A stretch of 64,000 nucleotides of DNA, from positions 26,715 to 90,714 of the forward strand of contig CACHPJ010000001.1 of assembly GCA_902581775.1 (NCBI GenBank). Direction: 5' to 3'. The stretch's first letter is position 1, and each line of letters begins with the position of its first letter. A program made the position numbers and the translations under genes. Of this stretch, positions 1 through 9,064 are shown one piece after another. This stretch comes from an uncultured Pelagibacteraceae bacterium (GTDB taxonomy: Bacteria; Pseudomonadota; Alphaproteobacteria; Pelagibacterales; Pelagibacteraceae). Below the pieces are notes generated by a model. The model was given only the letters and a program-made list of their open reading frames with translations, searched no databases and had not been told where the DNA came from.

Positions 1-178
1 GCTTTGCTAAAATTGTAATACCCCTCTCTTTTTCTAATTCTCCAGAGTCCATAACTCTATCTTCAACCACTTCATTTTCTCTAAATAATCCACTCTGTTT
101 CATTAAACTATCTATTAAAGTAGTCTTTCCATGATCAACGTGAGCAATGATTGTTATATTTCTGATTGTTTGGTTCAT
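1..178 (-). CDS. typA: GTPase TypA/BipA, N-terminal part (runs off the window)
   Basis: The first 59 residues of a translational GTPase are present, with the ATG at 176-178 read leftwards. The G1/P-loop HVDHGKTT lies at residues 13-20. It is followed by [16 protein letters not shown], the switch region typical of TypA/BipA rather than LepA or EF-G. The family is a ribosome-associated GTPase linked to stress and cold growth and to 50S assembly. The initiator tRNA gene lies just upstream on the same strand and the cold-shock gene beyond it. The rest of the protein is outside the window, so completeness cannot be judged. Confidence 0.93.
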   Translation of the reverse strand, partial: MNQTIRNITIIAHVDHGKTTLIDSLMKQSGLFRENEVVEDRVMDSGELEKERGITILAK

Positions 179-183
179 ATATT

Positions 184-260
<77 letters not shown>

Positions 261-264
261 ATAT

Positions 265-468
265 TTAAGCCTTCTTCAGATTTATGGCCTGTAATTTATT
301 TTTTTCTTCTTTTATTTCGAATTTAATTTTTTGATTTTCTTTTAGCACTCTTAATTTAGATTTCTCTAAAGCAGTTATATGCAGAAAGATATCTTTTTCT
401 GTTTCGTCATCAGTTATGAAACCGTAACCTTTTCTAGAATTAAACCATTTAACTTTACCAGATGGCAT
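265..468 (-). CDS. cspA: cold-shock domain protein
   Basis: A 67-residue single cold-shock domain. It begins [18 protein letters not shown] (RNP1-like KGYGFI) and continues with DIFLHITAL, the RNP2 region (DIFVH in most relatives). Such proteins bind single-stranded RNA or DNA as RNA chaperones. The reading frame can start at a GTG at 471 or an ATG at 468. The Shine-Dalgarno AGGAG is one base from the GTG and four from the ATG, so the ATG is preferred. It lies 21 bases downstream of rpsU on the same strand, so the two may be co-transcribed. The C-terminal half is lysine and glutamate rich. Confidence 0.92.
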   Translation of the reverse strand: MPSGKVKWFNSRKGYGFITDDETEKDIFLHITALEKSKLRVLKENQKIKFEIKEEKNKLQAINLKKA

Positions 469-489
469 CACACTCCTATTGATATAAAA

Positions 490-684
490 CTATATTCTAT
501 TTCTTAATTTCTGGAGTTTTTTTACTCTTTTTAAATTTTCAGTTTTTATTCTCTTCTTTTTTTCAGAGGGTTTTTCATAATTACTTTTCATTTTAATAAC
601 TTTAAAAAAACCTTCTTTTTGAAGCTTTCTTTTTAAAACTCTTAAAGCTTGTTCAACATTATTATCCTTGACTTCTATTTTAAT
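490..684 (-). CDS. rpsU: 30S ribosomal protein S21, apparent ATT start
   Basis: A 64-residue S21 with the family pattern [21 protein letters not shown], then a lysine-rich tail. No ATG, GTG or TTG stands at the expected start. The codon at the Met1 position is ATT (682-684), placed five bases after a perfect GGAGG on the minus strand. An in-frame TAA lies shortly upstream, leaving only CTG, GAG, GTT and TTT before the ATT. The next in-frame ATG is residue 32, inside the conserved fold. ATT starts are rare and best known from infC. The gene follows purE by 60 bases and precedes the cold-shock gene. Confidence 0.88.
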   Translation of the reverse strand: MKIEVKDNNVEQALRVLKRKLQKEGFFKVIKMKSNYEKPSEKKKRIKTENLKRVKKLQKLRNRI

Positions 685-689
685 AAAAA

Positions 690-694
690 CCTCC
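690..694 (-). promoter_or_regulatory. strong Shine-Dalgarno that sets the rpsU start
   Basis: On the minus strand the sequence is GGAGG followed by five T and then ATT AAA ATA GAA. This perfect anti-16S match at ideal spacing, with an in-frame stop just upstream, supports initiation at the ATT codon at 682-684. Confidence 0.75.
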
Positions 695-744
695 AGTTAT
701 TTTATCGGTTGGTACCATCTAAGAAGTGAATTGTCCAGTTTGAA

Positions 745-1227
745 TTAAAAAGGTTTTTTTGGCACTTTTTTTTCAAAGTTGTCTCTGTAATTTTTAAGTT
801 TTTTAGCGATATCCGGATGTTCACTTGCAAGTATAGCAACTGCAAATAGTGCGGAATTTATAGCGCCAGCCTTCCCAATAGCAAGTGTTGCCACTGGAAC
901 GCCAGCAGGCATTTGTACAGTTGATAATAGACTATCAATTCCCTTTAATACACTTTCTATAGGTACACCTAAAACTGGAATAGTAGTTAATGCTGCAGTA
1001 ACACCAGCTAGATGTGCCGCTCCACCAGCAGCAGCAATTATTATTTTTGTATTATTTCTTTTGCACTCTTTTAAAAAATTTTCTAATCTTTTAGGTGTTC
1101 TGTGTGCTGAAATTACTCTGGTATCACAATCTATTTTAAACGATTTAAGAGTATCACTACAATTTTTCATAATCTCCCAGTCTGATTTACTACCCATTAT
1201 TACTGCAACTTTTGGATTTTTACTCAT
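745..1227 (-). CDS. purE: N5-carboxyaminoimidazole ribonucleotide mutase PurE
   Basis: A 160-residue class I PurE, which rearranges N5-CAIR to CAIR in purine synthesis in the cytoplasm. Visible are GSKSDW (residues 12-17), SAHRTP (40-45, with the catalytic His) and AGGAAHLAG (67-75), all active-site segments. The frame opens at a TTG at 1230, but the ATG at 1227 overlaps the upstream stop in the usual coupled arrangement and is preferred. It overlaps trcR by eight bases. The partner purK is not adjacent. Confidence 0.96.
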   Translation of the reverse strand: MSKNPKVAVIMGSKSDWEIMKNCSDTLKSFKIDCDTRVISAHRTPKRLENFLKECKRNNTKIIIAAAGGAAHLAGVTAALTTIPVLGVPIESVLKGIDSLLSTVQMPAGVPVATLAIGKAGAINSALFAVAILASEHPDIAKKLKNYRDNFEKKVPKKPF

Positions 1228-1825
1228 CAAGATTCTCTCCTTTAGATAAATTTTCTTTTTCTAAATTTTCTTTTTTTATTTTCTCTTTTTTTTCTCTTTC
1301 TACTCTTCTTTTAGCTTTTGCTAAAGACTTCTCAAACTGGTCTTGAGTACACAAAGCTAAAATAACCGGATCTTTTGCTTTTAAGTTAGAAAAGTTCCAA
1401 TAACTTCTTTTTCTTATTAATGAAACGGTGCCTTTAGTGCTTCCAACAAGTTTTGATATTTGACTGTCCATCAACTCAGGATAATTTTTTACTAACCATA
1501 ATATTGCATCTGGTCTATCCTGTCTTTTTGATAATGGTGTATACTTTGGTTTCTTTCTCTCTTTAACTTCTACAAATTCATTTCTTTGAGTTAAGTTTAA
1601 ATCTTTTTCAGGATCCTTTGAGCAATTATTAATCTCATCTCTTGACAATTGTCCCGCTATAATAGGGTTGTACGCTTTTATTCCCTTTGCAACATCTCCA
1701 TCAGCTATTCCCTTAACTTCTAATTCATGTAAATTGCAAAATTTTGCTATTTGTTTAAAAGTTAATGTTGTATTTTCAACTAACCAAACAGCTGTAGCTT
1801 TTGGCATAAATGGAACTTCAGACAT
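1220..1825 (-). CDS. trcR: TrcR/DUF1013 family regulator
   Basis: A 201-residue protein of the alphaproteobacterial DUF1013 family, named cell cycle transcriptional regulator TrcR in Caulobacter. Two helix-turn-helix-like repeats can be seen: residues 11-45 (AVWLVENTTLTFKQIAKFC) and 107-143 (ILWLVKNYPELMDSQISKLV, then a GTVSLI recognition-like helix). The last 35 residues are a Lys/Glu-rich tail. It sits between rpmE (three-base gap) and purE (eight-base overlap), so it is probably expressed with ribosomal and purine genes. The precise regulatory target is unknown. Confidence 0.8.
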   Translation of the reverse strand: MSEVPFMPKATAVWLVENTTLTFKQIAKFCNLHELEVKGIADGDVAKGIKAYNPIIAGQLSRDEINNCSKDPEKDLNLTQRNEFVEVKERKKPKYTPLSKRQDRPDAILWLVKNYPELMDSQISKLVGSTKGTVSLIRKRSYWNFSNLKAKDPVILALCTQDQFEKSLAKAKRRVEREKKEKIKKENLEKENLSKGENLDE

Positions 1826-1828
1826 AAT

Positions 1829-2053
1829 TTATTTTTTTTTTCTTAGGTTACTAAATTTTTTATTATATTTACTTACTCTTCCTTTATCTAAAATTTTTTG
1901 AGCCCCACCAGTCCAAGCTGAATGGGATTTAGGATCAATGTCTAATTTTAATACATCATTTTCTTTACCCCAAGTAGATCTTGTTTCAAACTCGCTTCCG
2001 TCTGTCATAACCACTTTTATTTTGTGATAATTAGGGTGTATATTTTTTTTCAT
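1829..2053 (-). CDS. rpmE: 50S ribosomal protein L31
   Basis: A 74-residue L31 starting [12 protein letters not shown], with the signature [13 protein letters not shown] and a basic C-terminus. It lacks the CxxC zinc cysteines, so it is the cysteine-free form common in alphaproteobacteria. It lies 15 bases after suhB and three before trcR in the tkt operon. Confidence 0.96.
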   Translation of the reverse strand: MKKNIHPNYHKIKVVMTDGSEFETRSTWGKENDVLKLDIDPKSHSAWTGGAQKILDKGRVSKYNKKFSNLRKKK

Positions 2054-2068
2054 AAAATTTGTTTTATA

Positions 2069-2881
2069 TCAATACTTTATTTTACTCAATATTTTTTTTG
2101 ATAAAGAGCTTAAAAGTTCTTCATGTATTTGTGAATTTGTAGCTATAATATTCATTTTATTAGAACTTTTATTGCTCTCTGTAATTTCATCGACAAAACC
2201 TCCAGCTTCTTTAACTATAATAATTCCTGCTGCTATATCCCAATAGTTTAATTCCCACTGCCAATATCCATCAAACCTACCACATGCAACATTAGCCATA
2301 TCAAGAGAAGCACTACCAAATTTTCTTATTGGAATATTACATTTTTTAGAAATATCAAAATATTCATCAAAAATTTTATTTTTATTTTTACTATTAAACT
2401 TGGGTCCACCAGTTACTAAAATTGATTCTTCTAACCTCCTCTTATTTGAAACTCTAATTCTTGAATTATTTAGATATGAACCCAGTCCTTTTTCCGCACA
2501 AAAAATTTCATTTTTGATAGGGTCAAATATGATTCCACACATAACTTCTTTTTTATGTTCGTAAGCAATAGAAATTGCAAATTGAGGTATACCATTTAAA
2601 AAATTAGTTGTGCCATCTATAGGATCTACAATCCATTTATCATCCTCACTTTTATTAATTTCTCCTAATTCTTCACTTAACACACTATAATCTGGGTAAG
2701 ATTTTGTTAATTCTTGTATTATAATTTTTTCCGATTTTTTATCTGCAGCACTTAAAAAATCACCTGGACCCTTTTTTGAAACTTGAAGTTTTTCTAATTC
2801 ACCAAAATCTCTAATAAGTGATTTTGAAGCTTTCATACATGCCCGATACATAATATTAATTTTTGGGGAATTAAGTCTCAT
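2069..2881 (-). CDS. suhB: inositol monophosphatase family phosphatase SuhB
   Basis: A 270-residue Mg-dependent phosphatase of the inositol monophosphatase family. Metal-binding motifs are EELGE (residues 70-74), WIVDPIDGTTNF (83-94, with D86 and D89) and WDIAAG (214-219, D215). The family removes phosphate from inositol-1-phosphate; SuhB also binds RNA polymerase and antitermination complexes in E. coli. Its start overlaps the efp stop by one base, which indicates translational coupling. Placement between efp and rpmE fits a translation-linked role, but the substrate here is unproven. Confidence 0.93.
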   Translation of the reverse strand: MRLNSPKINIMYRACMKASKSLIRDFGELEKLQVSKKGPGDFLSAADKKSEKIIIQELTKSYPDYSVLSEELGEINKSEDDKWIVDPIDGTTNFLNGIPQFAISIAYEHKKEVMCGIIFDPIKNEIFCAEKGLGSYLNNSRIRVSNKRRLEESILVTGGPKFNSKNKNKIFDEYFDISKKCNIPIRKFGSASLDMANVACGRFDGYWQWELNYWDIAAGIIIVKEAGGFVDEITESNKSSNKMNIIATNSQIHEELLSSLSKKILSKIKY

Positions 2882-3444
2882 TAGTTTGATTTCTTTATGT
2901 ATTCAAGAGACCGGGTATCTAGTAAAATCTTTTCTCCAGCCTCTATAAATGGAGGCACAGATATATTTAATCCATTATCTAAAGTTGCCGGCTTATAAGA
3001 GGAAGCTGCAGTTTGTCCTTTTACAGCGGCATCTGTTTTTTCTACAATACATTCAATATTGTTCGGCAATTCTAAAGAAATGGGCTTGTCCTCCATAAAA
3101 GTAATCACAACTTCTAAATTTTCTTTTAAAAGTTTATATTTTTCACCTGTCAATTTTTTTGATAATGAAATTTGTTCAAAGCTTTTATTGTCCATAAAAA
3201 AACAATCATTTTCATCCATATATAAAAAATTAAATTTTTTCTCATCAATTTCAGCTTTTTCAATATTTTCACTTGATCTAAATCTTTCATTTAATTTAGT
3301 ACCTCTTAAAATACTTTTTAGTTCAACTTGATTAAACGCTCCTCCTTTGCCAGGTTTGACGTGTTGTGTTTTTAGGACTGTCCAATAATCGTCTTTATAC
3401 TCTATTATCATTCCGACCTTAATTTCGTTTGCACCAATTTTCAT
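2881..3444 (-). CDS. efp: translation elongation factor P
   Basis: A 187-residue EF-P with three beta-barrel domains. The modification loop HVKPGKGGAF places the target lysine at K33, so beta-lysylation by EpmA/EpmB is possible; those genes are not in the window. EF-P relieves ribosome stalling at polyproline. The C-terminal signature GQTAASSYKPATLDNG is present. It overlaps thiE by four bases upstream and suhB by one base downstream. Confidence 0.97.
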   Translation of the reverse strand: MKIGANEIKVGMIIEYKDDYWTVLKTQHVKPGKGGAFNQVELKSILRGTKLNERFRSSENIEKAEIDEKKFNFLYMDENDCFFMDNKSFEQISLSKKLTGEKYKLLKENLEVVITFMEDKPISLELPNNIECIVEKTDAAVKGQTAASSYKPATLDNGLNISVPPFIEAGEKILLDTRSLEYIKKSN

Positions 3445-4043
3445 TTTATTTTTTTTATTGCTTCCACAGGTTTTAATGATGGGTTATTCCAAATATAAGA
3501 TGAAATTGCAATATAATTCGCTCCTCTTACTAGTAATTTTTTAAAATTTTTATTATTGACTCCACCAATAGCAACAATTTTTTTTTTAATATTTTTTTTA
3601 GCCCATTTTAACAAATCTAGTTTTGCCTTAATTGCATTAGGTTTTAATTTAGAGTTAAAAAAAGAACCTAATGCAATATAGTTCACTCTACTTTTTAAAG
3701 CTAACTTACATAATTTTTTAGAATTATGACATGTAGCTCCCAAAATTTTACCTTTCAATAAAATTCTAGCTTTTTCAATTGATCCATCAGCTTGACCTAG
3801 ATGACAGCCATCAGCATTAATTTTTTTTACAATTTTATAATTATCGTTAATAATAAGCTTTACCTTATGTTTTAAAGTGATTTTTTTTATTTTTTTTGAG
3901 ATTTTTATGATCTCGTTATCTTTTTTATTTTTTAATCTTAGCTGAAAAAACTTTATTTTTTTGGAGGACAAAACTTCATCTAAATCATTATAAAAAGAAT
4001 TGTAAATTTTATTTGGTGAAATTAAGTAAATAAATTTTTTCAA
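3441..4043 (-). CDS. thiE: thiamine-phosphate synthase ThiE/TenI-like
   Basis: A 200-residue TIM-barrel protein. Family segments are FQLRLK (33-38), LIINDN (63-68), GCHLGQAD (79-86), GATCHN (102-107), LGSFFNSKLKP (125-135) and VAIGGV (157-162). ThiE joins HMP-pyrophosphate to thiazole phosphate to make thiamine phosphate. With thiD further along (21985) it fits the SAR11 habit of finishing thiamine from an external pyrimidine. It overlaps efp by four bases. TenI-like thiazole isomerases share this fold, so the exact reaction is less certain. Confidence 0.82.
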   Translation of the reverse strand: MKKFIYLISPNKIYNSFYNDLDEVLSSKKIKFFQLRLKNKKDNEIIKISKKIKKITLKHKVKLIINDNYKIVKKINADGCHLGQADGSIEKARILLKGKILGATCHNSKKLCKLALKSRVNYIALGSFFNSKLKPNAIKAKLDLLKWAKKNIKKKIVAIGGVNNKNFKKLLVRGANYIAISSYIWNNPSLKPVEAIKKIK

Positions 4044-4046
4044 ATT

Positions 4047-5057
4047 TTAAGCTACTTGTTCAAGACTATCTGACCACTCGGCTTTAGATGAAAGACCATT
4101 CATTTTAGCCCTATGATTAAAAACTTTTTGAACTTTACTTTTATCATCCATAGATTTTGCCCAGGTTTTAAGCGCAGATTGCTGTAATGCTCGACCATAT
4201 GAAAATGTAAAGTTAAAATCAGTATCATTGATCTTATTAATCTCGTTAAGATTTCTAGTTGCTTCAATTTCACTTTGACCGCCTGATAAAAAAGCTACTC
4301 CGGGAACTTCTTTAGGCATATTATTTTTTAAACATTTTAATGTTTTTGCAGCTATTTCCTCTGTTGACACTTTAGATTTACAATCTTTTCCTGGTATAAT
4401 CATATTAGGCTTTAATACCGTGCCACTCAAATTTACATTATGTAATTGAAGTTCCTTATAACACTCATTGATCACAATACTGGTTACATCGTAACATTTA
4501 TCAATTGTATGATCACCATCCATTAGTACTTCCGGTTCAATAATTGGAACCATTTTTGCCTCTTGAACTATAGACGCATATCTTGCCAGGGCATGGGCGT
4601 TTGATTTAATGGATTGAACAGTTGGATGAGTGTCTGAAATAGAAAATACTGCTCTCCATTTAGCAAATCTCGCTCCTAACTTATAATACTCTTCCATTCT
4701 AGGTCTTAAATCGTCGAGTCCCTCTGTAATTTTTTCATTTTTTGAACCTGCAAGAATTTTGGCACCTTTATCTACCTTAATACCTGGTAGTGCACCACTT
4801 TTTATAATTAATTCTGGTATTGAAATACCTAAGCTTGAGGTTTGCCTTAAAGTTTCATCAAATAATATTACTCCGCTTATATTGGTTTTCATCGAGTTTG
4901 AAGAAAACAAAGTTTCTCTGAAGTTTAATCTATTTTTTTCTGTGCATTCCACATTGACGCTTTTCAATCTTTTTTCCATTGTACCTGTACTTTCGTCCGC
5001 AGCCAATATCCCTTTGCCTTTAGCAACCATTTTTTTTGCAATACTATTTATATCCAT
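4047..5057 (-). CDS. fba: class I fructose-bisphosphate aldolase
   Basis: A 336-residue class I aldolase of the animal/plant type, which forms a Schiff base rather than using zinc. Visible are ILAADES (17-23), FAKWRAV (131-137), PEVLMDGDH (175-183), VLKPNM with the likely Schiff-base lysine K216, FLSGGQSE (256-263) and SYGRALQ (286-292). It splits or joins fructose-1,6-bisphosphate. It lies three bases after pgk in the operon, and with ppdK elsewhere it would serve gluconeogenesis. Confidence 0.94.
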   Translation of the reverse strand: MDINSIAKKMVAKGKGILAADESTGTMEKRLKSVNVECTEKNRLNFRETLFSSNSMKTNISGVILFDETLRQTSSLGISIPELIIKSGALPGIKVDKGAKILAGSKNEKITEGLDDLRPRMEEYYKLGARFAKWRAVFSISDTHPTVQSIKSNAHALARYASIVQEAKMVPIIEPEVLMDGDHTIDKCYDVTSIVINECYKELQLHNVNLSGTVLKPNMIIPGKDCKSKVSTEEIAAKTLKCLKNNMPKEVPGVAFLSGGQSEIEATRNLNEINKINDTDFNFTFSYGRALQQSALKTWAKSMDDKSKVQKVFNHRAKMNGLSSKAEWSDSLEQVA

Positions 5058-5060
5058 AAA

Positions 5061-6251
5061 TTAAATCCTAAGTGCTTTTATAGCAGGCAGCTCTTTTCCT
5101 TCAAGAGATTCCAATAATGCACCTCCTGCTGTTGATAAATGTGTAAAACTATTTTCAAATCCTTGATTCTTTAATGCCGCTATAGTGTCCCCACCTCCCA
5201 CTATTGAAATTAAAGATTTAGATTTAGTATTTTTTGCAATATTACTTGCCAAAGATAGCGTACCTTCTTGAAAATTTTTATTTTCAAAAAATCCAGCAGG
5301 TCCATTCCAAAAAACAGTATTTGACTTATCAATTATTTCACCAATTGACTTGATAGAATTTTTTCCTAAATCTAAAATCATTTCTCTATCTTTAACCTCA
5401 TGTTGTGACCTATAAACTGGCATCCCATCAGTATTTTCAGAAACATAGTAATCTTTAGGTATAAAAATCTTACAATTATTTTCTTTTGCTATCAAATTTA
5501 TTTTTTTTATAATATTTTCAACATTTTTTTCCATTAAAGACATGCCAATTTTGATACCATTGAAATGTAAAAAATTATTCGCCATAGCACCCACAATTAT
5601 TAGATTATCAGAGTTTTCTATTAAACTTGATATGATGTTTATCTTTGTTGAAATTTTTGACCCTCCAATAATACATGTGACAGGTTTTTTTTTATTCTTT
5701 TTAATTAGGTCTATTGATTTTATCTCTTTACACAATTGCGGACCACCATAACTTTCTATAAATTTCGTGATTTTGTGAACAGAGGCTTGTTTTCTATGAG
5801 AGCAAGAAAATGCTTCATTAATAAAGACATCTCCTAGTCTAGCTAACTGTTTCGCAAAAATTTCATCGTTATTCTCTTCTTCTTTAAAAAATCTAATATT
5901 TTCTAAAATAAGAACTTCTCCTGGATTTAGTTTATTTGTTAATTTGACAGTTTTTTCGTTAATCTCTTCGTTGTAAAAATAAACTTTTTCACTAAGATTT
6001 TTTTTTAAGTATTCTACTATTGGTCTTAAAGAAAGCCCAGGTACAACCTTTCCTTTGGGTCTTCCTAAATGTGAAATTATTACTACCTTAGCTTTTTTTT
6101 TTATTAGTTCACCTAGAAAAGGTAAAATAGTTTTTATTCTTACATCATCTTTAATTTCTGAATTAGCTATAGGCACATTCAAATCAACGCGAAGCAACAA
6201 TCTTTTACCATTTATGGGAATTTTGCCTGAAAATATTCTTAAATTAGACAT
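5061..6251 (-). CDS. pgk: phosphoglycerate kinase
   Basis: A 396-residue cytoplasmic kinase interconverting 1,3-bisphosphoglycerate and 3-phosphoglycerate. The substrate loop RVDLNVP is at 21-27, SHLGRPKG at 60-67, and the nucleotide loop GGGDTIAAL is near the C-terminus. It starts eight bases after tkt. In many alphaproteobacteria gap lies between tkt and pgk; it is absent here. Confidence 0.97.
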   Translation of the reverse strand: MSNLRIFSGKIPINGKRLLLRVDLNVPIANSEIKDDVRIKTILPFLGELIKKKAKVVIISHLGRPKGKVVPGLSLRPIVEYLKKNLSEKVYFYNEEINEKTVKLTNKLNPGEVLILENIRFFKEEENNDEIFAKQLARLGDVFINEAFSCSHRKQASVHKITKFIESYGGPQLCKEIKSIDLIKKNKKKPVTCIIGGSKISTKINIISSLIENSDNLIIVGAMANNFLHFNGIKIGMSLMEKNVENIIKKINLIAKENNCKIFIPKDYYVSENTDGMPVYRSQHEVKDREMILDLGKNSIKSIGEIIDKSNTVFWNGPAGFFENKNFQEGTLSLASNIAKNTKSKSLISIVGGGDTIAALKNQGFENSFTHLSTAGGALLESLEGKELPAIKALRI

Positions 6252-6259
6252 TTACCCTA

Positions 6260-8242
6260 TTATTCTCTCATCTTTTTTTGAATCAAGGAAACAATATCAT
6301 TACTCATGAGGTTATAATTTTCAAAAAGTTTTTTGTGTGGTGCGCTTTTTCCAAAAGTTTCGAGGCTTATACTTAAATCTTTTTTTGAAAGATATTTTTT
6401 CCAACTAATTGCAATTCCTGCCTCCAAAGATACTTTTAAACTATCCTCTTCTATAATTTTATTTTTGTATTCAGATTCTTGTGAGTCAAAAATTTCTTGG
6501 CAAGGCATAGATACAACTGTTGAGTCAATATTTAGATTTTTTAGATCTTTTTGTACTTCCAGAGCCAAAGAGACCTCTGAACCGGACGCTATCAAAGTAA
6601 CATTACTAGAGTGTGAGGTAATTTTTACTTGATAGGCACCTTTGGCACATTTATTAGTTTCTGAAAAATTTGGATTTATATAAGGTAGTTTTTGACGTGA
6701 AAGCACTATGGCGCTTGGACCTTTATTATTTTTAATGGCCATCTCCCAACACTCAAGAGTCTCATTTATATCAGCTGGTCTAAAAACATTTAAATTTGGT
6801 ATAGCTCTAAGACTTGTCAATTGTTCAATAGGTTGATGTGTTGGACCATCTTCACCTAAACCAATAGAGTCGTGAGAAAAAATATAAATCACTCGTAAAC
6901 CCATTAAAGCTGAAAGTCTTATTGAAGGTCTGCAATAATCAGAAAATATAAGAAAAGTTCCGCCAAAAGGAATTATGTTATGGTATAAGGCAAGTCCATT
7001 CATTGCAGCGGCCATACAATGTTCTCTAACCCCGTAATGAATGTAATTGCCACTAAAATTTTTTGCTTTAATTATTTTTGATTTTTCCGTCATTGTATTA
7101 TTCGAACCACTTAAATCTGCTGAGCCTCCTATGAGATTTGGCATAATTTCAGTTAAACATTCAATAGTTTTCATTGAACATTGTCTTGTCGCCATTTGAG
7201 GTTTTTCCCGAAAATATTTTTCTTTTTCTATAGATATAGTTTTACTCAATTTATCGATAAAAATTTCATTATTCACTTTGTTAAATTCATTTTTTAAATT
7301 TTGATTTGATGAATTTAAATTTTTTAACCAGTTATTTTCTATAATTGATCCCTTGTTTCCAATTTCTCTCCATGTATTTAAAATCTCGTCGGGTATATTA
7401 AAAGGGGAATGGTTCCATTTTAATTTTTTTCTGGTCAATTTAATCTCTTCATCCCCAAGTGGAGCTCCATGAGAAGAGGATTTTCCAGACTTATTAGGTG
7501 ATCCAAATCCAATTACAGTTTTACATGATATTAAACTAGGTTTATTGGACTTAATTGCTTTTTTAATTGCAAGATTTATTTGTTTTTCATTGTGTCCGTT
7601 GATTTCTAAAAAATTCCAACCGTACGACTCAAATCTTTTTTTATAATTATCTGAAACACTCAAAGATGTTGAGCCATCTATAGAAATCTTATTATTATCA
7701 AAAAATACAATAAGGTTCTTTAATTTAAGATGTCCAGCTAAGCTCATAGCTTCATGGCTTATTCCCTCCATCAAATCTCCATCACTAGCTATCACATAAG
7801 TTTTATGATCAATTATTTTTGATCCGAACTTTTTTCTATAAATCTCCTCTCCAATTGCAATTCCTACTGAATTACCCAATCCTTGGCCCAATGGACCTGT
7901 AGTAGTTTCTATTCCAGAATTTATTTTATATTCTGGATGCCCGGCACATATCGAGTCCAGCTGCCTAAAGTTTTTTAGATCGTCAAGTTTTACACTTTCA
8001 TAACCTGTTAGATACAATAGAGAGTAAAGCAACATTGATCCGTGTCCCGCAGACAAAATAAATCTATCTCTATTAATCCACTCCGGATTTTTTGGGTTAA
8101 ACCTGAGGTGGTATTTAAAAAGAACCGTTGCAACGTCAGCCATACCCATAGGCATACCTGGATGTCCAGAGTTAGCTTTCTGTACGGCATCAATAGACAG
8201 AAACCTTATTGCATTTGATAATTGATTAAATTTAACTTTCAC
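6260..8242 (-). CDS. tkt: transketolase
   Basis: A 660-residue thiamine-diphosphate enzyme moving two-carbon ketol units between sugar phosphates. It has the N-terminal SGHPGMPMG, the cofactor-binding [19 protein letters not shown] ending in FFDNN, and the pyrimidine-domain signature [17 protein letters not shown]. The start is a GTG at 8240-8242; no ATG is available upstream. It is the first gene of the minus-strand operon running to purE, and its promoter should lie in 8243-8306, shared with the divergent coiled-coil gene. Confidence 0.97.
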   Translation of the reverse strand: MKVKFNQLSNAIRFLSIDAVQKANSGHPGMPMGMADVATVLFKYHLRFNPKNPEWINRDRFILSAGHGSMLLYSLLYLTGYESVKLDDLKNFRQLDSICAGHPEYKINSGIETTTGPLGQGLGNSVGIAIGEEIYRKKFGSKIIDHKTYVIASDGDLMEGISHEAMSLAGHLKLKNLIVFFDNNKISIDGSTSLSVSDNYKKRFESYGWNFLEINGHNEKQINLAIKKAIKSNKPSLISCKTVIGFGSPNKSGKSSSHGAPLGDEEIKLTRKKLKWNHSPFNIPDEILNTWREIGNKGSIIENNWLKNLNSSNQNLKNEFNKVNNEIFIDKLSKTISIEKEKYFREKPQMATRQCSMKTIECLTEIMPNLIGGSADLSGSNNTMTEKSKIIKAKNFSGNYIHYGVREHCMAAAMNGLALYHNIIPFGGTFLIFSDYCRPSIRLSALMGLRVIYIFSHDSIGLGEDGPTHQPIEQLTSLRAIPNLNVFRPADINETLECWEMAIKNNKGPSAIVLSRQKLPYINPNFSETNKCAKGAYQVKITSHSSNVTLIASGSEVSLALEVQKDLKNLNIDSTVVSMPCQEIFDSQESEYKNKIIEEDSLKVSLEAGIAISWKKYLSKKDLSISLETFGKSAPHKKLFENYNLMSNDIVSLIQKKMRE

Positions 8243-8259
8243 TATTTGATTACCTATAT

Positions 8260-8272
8260 AGACTTAGAGTCT
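8260..8272. promoter_or_regulatory. small dyad in the divergent tkt / coiled-coil gene promoter region
   Basis: AGACT-TAG-AGTCT forms a short inverted repeat flanked by TATA-rich bases. It sits midway in the 64-base gap between the start codons of tkt and the gene at 8307. It could be an operator for one or both, or chance in A+T-rich DNA. Confidence 0.25.
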
Positions 8273-8306
8273 CTATATCAATAATATGATATAAAAAAAA
8301 AAATAA

Positions 8307-8630
8307 ATGAGCAACCTGTCATCTAAAGAAAAAAATCTAAACAAACTTATTGATAAATTATCAAATTTGTCATCAAGTTATTCACAATCAGGGTATGATG
8401 TAGAAAAAATAAAAACTGAAAAAAATCAATTACAAAGAGAAAAAAAAGAAATAGAAATTAAATACGACGATCTTTTGAAAGAGCATAAATACATAAAAAA
8501 TAAAATTTTAAAATTACAAGAAGAGATGAAAAAAAAACAATTACAACAAGAAGAATTTGATCAAGAAATAAATCAACTGAATAAAGAAACAGAAGAACTT
8601 GTAGAGGAAATAGAAAAGTGGCAAATGTAA
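8307..8630 (+). CDS. small coiled-coil protein upstream of zapA (DUF4164-like)
   Basis: A 107-residue, highly charged protein that is almost entirely heptad-like coiled coil (residues about 35-104, with Lys/Glu/Gln-rich repeats). It has no membrane segment or signal peptide. It overlaps zapA by 13 bases, and small coiled-coil proteins of the DUF4164 type commonly precede zapA in alphaproteobacteria. A role in the division ring alongside ZapA is an inference from position. Coiled-coil composition makes family assignment from sequence alone uncertain. Confidence 0.8.
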   Translation: MSNLSSKEKNLNKLIDKLSNLSSSYSQSGYDVEKIKTEKNQLQREKKEIEIKYDDLLKEHKYIKNKILKLQEEMKKKQLQQEEFDQEINQLNKETEELVEEIEKWQM

Positions 8631-9064
8631 ATATTAAATTCAATAATAAGGACTACCTATTATCATGTGATGATGGCCAAGAAGAGTCTTTAAAAAAATT
8701 GACAGAATTTCTTGATAATAAATATACAGAATTAAAAGGCAAGCTAGGAAATATTGGTGAAAACAAATTACTTTTAATTACTACTATTCAACTCATAGAT
8801 GATTACTTTGATTTAAAAAAAAGAGTTTCATCTCAAAAAAGAAATTTAGATAATCTATCAAAGAAATTTTTAGAATTAAAATCTTTAGCAATAAAATATA
8901 AAGACAATAAAGATAAAGAAATGGAAGAGTTGAATAACGAAATAGAAAGTTTCAAGAAAACTATTGATGAGAATAACAGTCTTTACGAGTCTATGTTAGA
9001 TAGAACTACCAAATCTCTTGAAAAGATTATTGAAAATACTGGTCCGACCTCAAAAATTCAATAG
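8618..9064 (+). CDS. zapA: cell division protein ZapA
   Basis: A 148-residue ZapA, which bundles FtsZ filaments at the septum. The N-terminal domain (MANVNIKFNNKDYLLSCDDG) and the central conserved LLLITTIQLIDDYFDLKKR fit the family. The C-terminal half (about 70-130) is a long coiled coil used for tetramer formation. The start is GTG at 8618, overlapping the upstream gene, with a GAGGA about nine bases ahead. The stop TAG directly abuts the next ATG, so no space remains for the 6S RNA gene that often lies here. Confidence 0.88.
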   Translation: MANVNIKFNNKDYLLSCDDGQEESLKKLTEFLDNKYTELKGKLGNIGENKLLLITTIQLIDDYFDLKKRVSSQKRNLDNLSKKFLELKSLAIKYKDNKDKEMEELNNEIESFKKTIDENNSLYESMLDRTTKSLEKIIENTGPTSKIQ

